A stretch of 51,330 nucleotides of DNA, taken from Oscillospiraceae bacterium (lineage in GTDB: Bacteria; Bacillota; Clostridia; Oscillospirales; Oscillospiraceae). Each line of letters begins with the position of its first letter. Position 1 is the stretch's first letter. The position numbers were made by a program, and so were the translations under genes. Under the pieces are notes generated by a model. That model saw only the letters and a list, made by a program, of their open reading frames with translations, was not told where the DNA came from and made no database searches. The stretch is taken from NCBI GenBank assembly GCA_009779845.1, contig WRBE01000013.1:1-51330 (forward strand). The letters are read 5' to 3'. Shown piece after piece: positions 41,205-49,300 of the stretch.

Positions 41205-41612
41205 ATGGGACAGAAAAAGATGCAGACAGAGCCACAAGCACCGGGGAGAAAATTTCTAAAAGTAACAGGTTTCTTGTACATCCTGCATGGCGGATTTATG
41301 GCACTTGGGATTATTCTCATACTATTGTTCCATCCAGAGCCGGGAGATATTGTGTTCATGGTGTTATTATTTCCACAAATGCTCTACAGCGTATTGGTAG
41401 GAGTTATGGGTGTGCTGTATTGTAACTATGTGGAGCGGGCTGGCATGTTACGGACCCTTGCTGTGGTTGACATGGGGCTCGTGGCGGGGCTTTCCCTGTA
41501 CCACCTTATGGTGGCAAGTACGACACTACCAAACCCTGTCACCAATCTGATATTCCCGATTTTATTTATGATCGGCGTGGTGAAAAATTTACGGAGTAAA
41601 AAGAGTGTATAA
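41205..41612 (+). CDS. Four-helix small membrane protein, paralogue 1
   Basis: A 135-residue protein with four predicted membrane helices (FLYILHGGFMALGIILILLF, VFMVLLFPQMLYSVLVGVMG, TLAVVDMGLVAGLSLYHLMV, LIFPILFMIGVVKNL). It starts with a basic, soluble tail and APGRKFLKVTG. Family not recognised. It shares the GRxFLKV, LLGVMGxxY, AGML and GxxKN pattern with the next gene, so the two are tandem duplicates. GGAGGGGG is upstream of the ATG. Confidence 0.7.
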   Translation: MGQKKMQTEPQAPGRKFLKVTGFLYILHGGFMALGIILILLFHPEPGDIVFMVLLFPQMLYSVLVGVMGVLYCNYVERAGMLRTLAVVDMGLVAGLSLYHLMVASTTLPNPVTNLIFPILFMIGVVKNLRSKKSV

Positions 41613-41617
41613 AGAGG

Positions 41618-41646
41618 TTGCAAAAAAATCAAAGACGGTGTATAAT
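41618..41646 (+). promoter_or_regulatory. Promoter before membrane protein paralogue 2
   Basis: TTGCAA (41618-41623), 17-nt spacer, TATAAT (41641-41646), 64 nt before the ATG at 41711. Confidence 0.75.
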
Positions 41647-41710
41647 TCTATCTGCTAAAGAGAATCAAAGATGAAAAAATTGCTAAGGGGAATAAAGGAG
41701 AATATTAGAT

Positions 41711-42184
41711 ATGACGAAACTACCGGGTAGAAATTTTTTGAAAGTAATCAGTATCATACTGATTGTGCTTTCCGCAATCAGCTTTTGGGGCATTGTATCC
41801 GTGGCGTTCACATTCTCTTTGGAGTTAGCGGCGACCTTATATGCACTTCTTCTGGGGGTTATGGGTATCATATACCATAACAATGGAGAGCAGGCGGGCA
41901 TGCTAAAGTGGCTTGCTATCGTTAATATTGGCCTTTTGGTTGCTATTAGCGTAATCGCCTTTGTTGCAGGACGAGTTGGGGGGGCAGTGACGGTTCTTGC
42001 AGTAGAGGTACCTATTACTGTTGTCTATCTAGTGGGTGCGCTAAAAAATGCAAATGCGGCGACAGAACCAGCTGGGCAGACGAGTGTCCCGAGAGCCGGG
42101 GGGGCACCCGAGAGCAAACCTACAAAACAGCCCGATGAGAGTGCGGAAACACAAGAGGCGGCCGATACAGAAGAAAAGGCATAA
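41711..42184 (+). CDS. Four-helix small membrane protein, paralogue 2
   Basis: A 157-residue protein, homologous to its upstream neighbour (LPGRNFLKVISIILIVLSAI, LYALLLGVMGIIYHNNGEQA, GMLKWLAIVNIGLLVAISVI). It has four membrane helices and an added hydrophilic, acidic tail of about 40 residues (KPTKQPDESAETQEAADTEE). AAAGGAG lies 10 nt before the ATG. It has its own promoter and terminator. Function unknown. Confidence 0.7.
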   Translation: MTKLPGRNFLKVISIILIVLSAISFWGIVSVAFTFSLELAATLYALLLGVMGIIYHNNGEQAGMLKWLAIVNIGLLVAISVIAFVAGRVGGAVTVLAVEVPITVVYLVGALKNANAATEPAGQTSVPRAGGAPESKPTKQPDESAETQEAADTEEKA

Positions 42185-42208
42185 GAACGTTTTAACAAAG
42201 TTACATAA

Positions 42209-42256
42209 ACAGCCCTTCGTTTGTCCAGACTAAGGACAGACGAAGGGCATTTTTGT
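42209..42256 (+). terminator. Rho-independent terminator of membrane protein paralogue 2
   Basis: GCCCTTCGT pairs with ACGAAGGGC and an inner TGTCC with GGACA, followed by ATTTTTGTG, 25 nt after the stop. Confidence 0.8.
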
Positions 42257-42273
42257 GTAAAAGGAGAACCACG

Positions 42274-42978
42274 ATGAGCGGAGAGAAGGACAAGCAAAAC
42301 CAGCTAGAATCTATCTATCAAAAAGATCAAATTGAGGACATGGCCTCTGTGACCACAGAGAGTCTGCGCGGTCAGATTCACTGTATCACCATTGTGGGCC
42401 AAATCGAAGGGCATCAAGTATTGGGCGAGACAACGAAAGCGACCAAATACGAGCACGTCATGCCGCAACTGGCGGCCATTGAAGAGAGTGAGGAAATTGA
42501 GGGGTTGTTGGTCCTCTTAAACACCGTGGGCGGCGATATTGAGGCGGGACTGGGGATTGCGGAGCTCATTGCCAGTATGCAAAAGCCTACGGTATCTCTG
42601 GTGTTGGGTGGCGGACATTCGATTGGGGTCCCCTTGGCTGTGGCGACGAAGCGGAGCATCATTGCGCCATCGGCCACCATGACCATCCACCCTGTGCGGA
42701 TTACCGGTGTGGTGATCGGTGCGCCGCAGACGTATAATTATTTTGCGCGGATTCAGGATCGGATCGCCAAATTTGTAACGAAAAATTCCAATGTCAAAGA
42801 GAAAAAATTTCTAGAACTCATGCTCAACACCGGCGAGTTGGCGGCAGATGTAGGCAGTGTGATTGACGGGGAAGAGGCGGTGGCGTTGGGGCTGATTGAC
42901 CAGCTGGGCGGATTGTCGGATGCGCTGGCGTATTTGCATGGGGAGATACAGAAGCGCCGTACACAGGATAATTCATAG
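42274..42978 (+). CDS. tepA: TepA-like ClpP-family serine protease
   Basis: A 234-residue ClpP-fold protein. The catalytic serine region is LVLGGGHSIGVPLAVATKRS, the histidine is in PSATMTIHPVRITG, and LVLLNTVGGDIEAGLGIAEL forms the oxyanion/strand segment typical of ClpP and SppA relatives. The ends (YEHVMPQLAAIEESEEIEGL and EEAVALGLIDQLGGLSDALA) match translocation-enhancing protein TepA. TepA is reported to degrade signal peptides or spore small acid-soluble proteins in Bacillus. AAGGAG sits before ATG 42274, just after the upstream terminator, and I see no clear promoter of its own. Confidence 0.85.
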   Translation: MSGEKDKQNQLESIYQKDQIEDMASVTTESLRGQIHCITIVGQIEGHQVLGETTKATKYEHVMPQLAAIEESEEIEGLLVLLNTVGGDIEAGLGIAELIASMQKPTVSLVLGGGHSIGVPLAVATKRSIIAPSATMTIHPVRITGVVIGAPQTYNYFARIQDRIAKFVTKNSNVKEKKFLELMLNTGELAADVGSVIDGEEAVALGLIDQLGGLSDALAYLHGEIQKRRTQDNS

Positions 42979-42998
42979 TTGCCCCATTTACCTAAGGT

Positions 42999-43029
42999 GG
43001 ATTTCAAGGCTATCATAACCTTGAAATCC
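42999..43029 (+). terminator. Hairpin after tepA
   Basis: GGATTTCAAGG pairs perfectly with CCTTGAAATCC, followed by ATCTTTGTTATTT, 20 nt after the stop. Confidence 0.7.
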
Positions 43030-43080
43030 ATCTTTGTTATTTCCATAGATAGCAAATCGCACAAAAAAGTATAAGAAAAT

Positions 43081-43135
43081 TTGAGGAAAATAACATATAG
43101 AAATACGATGCAATATGTGATATGCTTGCTATGAT
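43081..43135 (+). promoter_or_regulatory. Candidate promoter(s) of the GH3 surface protein gene
   Basis: TTGAGG (43081), 17 nt, TACGAT (43104-43109); or ATGCAA, 16 nt, TATGAT (43130-43135). Either gives a leader of more than 230 nt. Confidence 0.45.
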
Positions 43136-43236
43136 AAAAACAGAAGCATATATGGTGAAATGGAACAATCAACTTATTGTTATGGCGAAAGAATGTATCG
43201 GCGGCAATGATTTTGGGGTTGTAACTTTCAGTAGGC

Positions 43237-43279
43237 AAAACCCGAACAACGCAGATCCCTGTGTTTGTGCGGGTTTTTT
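43237..43279 (+). terminator. Leader terminator upstream of the GH3 surface protein gene
   Basis: AAAACCCG pairs with CGGGTTTT, continued by ACAA/TTGT and CGCAG/CTGTG, with six T at the end. It lies after the candidate promoters and 91 nt before the ATG, so it is either an attenuator or the end of a short RNA of about 130-160 nt. Confidence 0.6.
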
Positions 43280-43369
43280 GCGTTCCAAAAAATGAGTAAA
43301 GGGTAGGGTGATTTGTATTAGAAAATAACAGCACAGTTTTTCAATTATTTTATTTAAGGAGAATAACAC

Positions 43370-46300
43370 ATGAAAAGCAGATTAAAGTTTAGCAAACGAG
43401 CGTTGGCGATGCTTTTGGCAGTGGTCATGGTGTTGTCCATTGCGCCAATCAGCGTTTTGGCGATGGATGCCACATTACAGACAGGTAATATAGAAGAGGT
43501 TGTTGTACCGACTGGTGCAACGATTGACCGCAAAAACAGAGTCATTACCGCAACGGTTCCTTATACTGTTTCGTCAGTTGTTGTGGACATTCAGTTGTTT
43601 AACGATCCGGTTTCTGATTGGAGTCCGGAAGGATGGACACTATATGCAGATGCGGCTCGTACGCAACCAATTGCGAATCGAACCATGACCCTTGCAGTGG
43701 GGGCGAACACGGCGTTCATTCAAACCATGCAACGCAATTTGGTAAACCCAGGCGCATACCCCGAGCCGGAGGTGGCATTCAATTACACACTTGTCATCAC
43801 AAGAGAATCGGCGAGTACGGCTACGGAATCTGGTGAAATTGCAACGGTTACCGTCCCTGTTGGTGCGGTGATCAATCGTGAAAATAATACTATTACCGCA
43901 ACGGTTCCGCATGATATCACATCTGTGACTGTGGCGCTTACGGTATATGAAGATGACAGTGGCACTTGGGAGGCGGGCAACTGGTACCTCTACAGTGACG
44001 CAGCGAGAACAAACCGGATTGCAGACCGGACGTTAGCGCTTGCAGTGGGTGCAAACACAGCGTATATCACCTCGTGGTCTGCCATGGTAATGGACCCGGC
44101 AGTTGGGCACCCATTCCACTATACGCTTGTGATTACCAGAGCGTCCGAATCTGGTATTGACATCCCGTTACATGGCACCCCGCGGGAGCAGGCGGCCAGC
44201 ATCGTGTCCCAAATGACTTTTGAAGAAAAAATGGGACAAATCCTGTTTATTAGTGCTGCTGGTTGGGGTGTAGAATTAAGCACTGCGAACATTGAGCTGC
44301 TGGAGGAAGCAGGCTTAGGCGGTATCTGTCTGTTTGGTGCCAACGTAGCAGGCACGGTTCCGCAAGCGGTCACATTGACCCGTGGGATGCAAGAGGCCGC
44401 AATTGAAGGCTCTCGATTTGACATTCCGCTGATTCTATCCATTGACCAAGAAGGTGGTAGAATTGTACGCTTTGGCGCCGGGAACACAACAGGGTTCTTG
44501 GCGACCACAATGCCGGGTAACCTCGCGGTTGGTGCTACCTTTGATACTGACATCGCTTATGATGTTGGGCATGTACTGGGTAGAGAAGTACGTGCCATCG
44601 GTATGAACATGAACTTTGCACCGACGGTAGACGTGAACTCTAACCCGCTCAATCAAGTCATTGGTGACCGCTCGTTCGGCTCCAATCCGGCGGCAGTGGG
44701 TCGGTTGGCGGCGGCCTATACACGGGGCATGGAAGATGCCGGCGTCTTAGCGACACCAAAACATTTCCCCGGTCATGGCAATGTAGCGGTAGATAGCCAC
44801 TTTGGTATTGATACAGTACCCGGCGACCGGAACTTCTTATTTGCCAATGATTTGGTGCCCTTCCAAGCGGCCATTGACGCTGGTGCATCTATGATCATGA
44901 CGGCCCACTTGTTGGTGCCGGGTTTGGATGATACCTTAGTCATGCCGACCAATCCAAGTTCCCCGTTTTACACAACAGGGATGTATCCAATCGCAACATT
45001 CTCTTATGAAATCATGACGAATGTACTGCGAAACGACATGGGTTTTGAGGGCCTTGTTGTAACGGATGCGTTAAACATGGCTGCGGTGACGCAAAGCTAC
45101 TTACCCTTTGACGCAGTAGAGCTGACCATCTTGGCCGGTGTTGACCTGCCGCTTATGCCTGTAGTGCCATCCACAACAGCCGGTATTTCCGGTCTGGTTG
45201 CGGAGATGAGAACTCGGGCGGAAGCGAACCCGGCACTGATGGATCGGATTGAAGAAGCGGCCGAGCGAGTCATCGCCTTCAAGATCGATAAAGACATCTA
45301 CTGCCCGGCGGCATTCGTGGCCGGTGAAGTGCAGCCCATTTTAGCGGACAGCACGTTAGCAGAGCAAATTGCGTATGCCGAGAGCGTGATTCGCTCACCA
45401 GAGCATTTGGCTGTAGAGCAATTGGCCTCTGATAGAGCGATTTCTATTACAGTCAATAACGAGTATGACGGCGAGGCCGTACTGCCCCGTACGCTGGAGG
45501 CTGGGGATGTTATTTATCTTCTGAGTTCCAACAATGCAGAAGTTAGAAACGTAGATGATGCAACCTCCACCCTGCGCCGTGCCATGGAGTCTGTGATTGA
45601 GAACGCAGGACTGACTGGACAGGTGACGCTGGTCAACCAGAGATTTACAGATGCGGTGAACGGGCTTCCGGCAGGCTGGCAAAACAATATCCGCGACGCT
45701 GACCATGTTATTATCGGCAGCGGTATTGTGCCGGCATGGAATGCGCCGAACCCATTTGTTACACCGGCGACATCGGTAAACTATCCCAATGCACCGACTG
45801 CCGGTGAAATGAACATCATCAGACGCAACAATTTCGTCAGAGAGATTTGGGACTTTATTGAAGCGGAAGAGTACGGCTATAAATCTGTAAACCTTGCCAT
45901 GGCAATGCCTTATGAATTGGCACTGTTCAACCAGACGGACACCTATGTTTCCGCTCTGGTAAACGTCAACACACGGGCAAATGCCAATGTGGCAACCCAT
46001 ACCGTCAGCCCCATCCGTGCGGCGCGTCCAACGCCGATTTACTTCTCGGCGGTGTATGCGATTTTTGGTGACATTACTCCCACAGGCAGACAGCCGGTGG
46101 ATGTGCCTGTGATTTGCCCGGATGGTCTGGTTGTAGAGGGTGAATTTATCGTCCGGGCCGGGTATCGGCATGGGAGACATCAAGTAACCTTCAGATGGAA
46201 CTACCCTGACGCACCAATTGGCGGTGTCTTTACCACTGTGGAAGCAACTCCCGGCGAGACCATTACGCGTCCGGCCCACCCGGAGCGTGCGGGATATGTA

Positions 46301-49300
46301 TTTGACCGCTGGACAACGGATGCGGCAGGGGAGAATCTCTTTAGCTTCCGGTTAGAAGAGATTACAGAAGACGTGACACTGTACGCACAGTGGTTGAGTG
46401 CAGACCCGACCATTGCCACTGGTGATCCGTATGAAGTCGCAAGAGACATTGCGGCACAAATGAACTTTGAAGAGCTGATGGGTCAACTGCTCTTTATCGG
46501 CGTGGCCGGTTGGGGCAACACCTTGTCGCAAGCCAATATTGACCTCATTGAAGAGGCCGGTTTTGGCGGATTGTGCCTGTTCGGTGCAAACGTAAACGGC
46601 ACGATTGATCAGCTGGTCACCTTGACCCGTGGTATGCAAGAGGCATCCGTGAGAGGGTCTAGATTCAACATCCCGCTCATGCTGTCTGTTGACCAAGAAG
46701 GTGGCTGGATTGTACGTTTCGGCGCAAGTGCGATACAAAACTCATTCTTGGGCACCACAATGCCGGGCAACATGGCGTTAGGTGCGGCGGCAGACCCAGA
46801 ACTGGCCTACGATGTTGGCTATGTACTAGGCGCAGAGGTTCGTGCCCTTGGTATGAACATGAACTTTGCACCTACCGTTGATATTAACACAGACCCCCGG
46901 AACCCGATTATCGGCGTACGTTCCTTCAGTTCTTGCCCAGAGCTCTCCTCCATATTGGGTGCGGCTTACACGGCGGGTATGGAAGATGCCGGTGTGTTAG
47001 CGACAGCGAAACATTTCCCGGGGCATGGGAACACGTCGCAAGACAGCCACATTGCGCTACCGAGCGTCCCGGGTGATAGAGCGCACCTCTTCGCGAATGA
47101 CCTCGCACCGTTCCAAGCGGCCATTGATGAGGGCATCTCTATGATTATGACCGCCCACCTCACAGTGCCGGGCTTGGATAACACATGGCAGTATCCCACC
47201 AGAGCACCTCATGCCGGTGGGGCATTTGCGCCGGGCGGGTTCCCGGCCATTGCGACCCTGTCCCATGAAATCATGACCAATGTGCTGAGAGATGACATGG
47301 CGTTTGAAGGGTTGATTGTGACGGATGCGTTGAACATGGACGCAATCAGACATAACTTCTATCCAGCGGATGCAGTTGAGTTGACCGTCATGGCAGGCGT
47401 TGACCTTCCGCTGATGCCCGATGTACCGTCCACAGCGGCAGGCATCGGCAACTTGGTTGCAGAGCTCCGTGAGCGTGCGGAAGCAGACCCGGCCTTCATG
47501 GCTCGTGTTGTTGAATCTGTAGAGCGTGTTATCGCCTACAAGATTGACAAGGACATCTTCGATCCGGCAGCCGGAGCAAACCAACCGGTTCTGGCAGAGA
47601 GCTTGGCGGATCAAATCGCGAATGCACATGATGTGGTTCGTTCTGATGCGCACTTGGCAGTGGAGCAGGAGGCATCTGACAGAGCAATCACACTCATGGT
47701 AAACGAAGAGTATGACGGTGTAGCGGTGCTACCGTTTGAACTGCGTGGCGGTGAGAGCGTGTACATCATGACATCGAACCTGTTTGAAGGCAGATACCAC
47801 ACCTTGATCAGTGCGGTTGCCTCTGTAGCAGAGCGTGCCGGCTTAACGCCGGTTGTTGCGAGACCGGCCACATTGCAGCATAATTCTGCTGATCCGGCGC
47901 ACAGGGCGCACTTGGCCCCGTGGTTGGCCGGTAATGTTACGCTGGCGAATGACGAAGTATTTATCGGCATCTCCACCTTTAACAATGTCGCAAATGCGTT
48001 CCGTGCAGAGGACAGAGCGGCGATTAGCAGGGCCGACCACGTTATCATCGGTAACGTGATCACAGGGGGTGTGAACATACACCCCAATAATGCACATAGC
48101 CAAAACCTAAATGCCATCTGGAGCTTTATATATGACGAGGGCTATGGGCATAAATCCGCTGGACTATCCCTAGGGTTGCCCTATGAATTGATCGTACTAA
48201 ACGACAACTATGTATCCGCACAAGTAAACATCAATGCACGGGCGAACAACAATGTGGTGAACACAGAGCGCAGTGTTGCACGGCCCATGCCGATCTACTA
48301 CTCTGCTATCTACACCATGTTCGGGCTACAAAACCCCACAGGCAAAAATCCCATGGATGTTCCTGTGATGGAATTGGTGAATGGTAACCATGAAATCGTG
48401 CCCGGTGAGTTCATCCGCAGAGTTGGCGATGGGCTGAGTTTTGAGTGTCATCTCATCAACGTCAGCTTCCTCTACAACGACGGGACAGACGATGTGTTCC
48501 GTTTTGAAGGAGACTGGGAATACAACACAGACGTACCATTCTTGCGAGCCGGGATGGGTGCCGCCGCAGCGCGGGCAGTCGCCGTGCCAACGCGGGAAGG
48601 GTATCTGTTCCAACGCTGGACCACGGATCCGGAAGGAGAAAACGCATTTATTTTCCGTCCTGTGAACTCACAGACCAGCGGTGTTCCGGGTACACTTGTC
48701 ACGCAGAGCATGAATGTATACGCCCAGTGGCTCAGTCGTGACACAGCCCCGCTAACCCCCGGAGAGCCGGAAGATGTGGCGGCACAAATTGTCGCTCAAA
48801 TGTCCTTTGAGGAGATGCTGGCCCAAATGTTCATCGTCAGCACCGGCGGCGGCTTCACCATGGGCCAAGATGTCCGCTTCTTCTTGGAGAACGCTTCGCT
48901 GGGTGGCATGATTTCCTTTGCCGCACATGCGAACACGCCGTATATTGAAAATGTAATCAACCTCATCAATGACCACCAAGCGGCGACCATTGAAGGCTCC
49001 AGATTCAATATCCCGCTGTTTACCACAATCGACCAAGAGGGTGGGTTTACACACCGGATCGGTGCAGGATTCACAGCCCCGAACCACGCCTTCTTGTCCA
49101 CATCCATGCCCGGTAACATGGCACTAGGCGCATCGGCAAACACCGAGTTGTCTCGTCAGGTTGGGTATGTCCTAGGCCAAGAAACCCTTGCCCTCGGCTA
49201 CAATGTAAATTTGGCCCCCACACTTGATGTGAACGCCAATCCCCTCAACCAAGTTATTGGTGACCGCTCCTTCGGTTCCTGTCCGCAACTGGTTTCTGAT

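Noticed and set aside
43132..43293. 54-codon frame in the leader of the GH3 protein
   Set aside because: No ribosome binding site, and it runs through the terminator hairpin; treated as leader RNA instead.
42753..43334. 193-codon minus-strand frame over tepA and its 3' flank
   Set aside because: Largely antisense to tepA, with low-complexity translation and no start signal.
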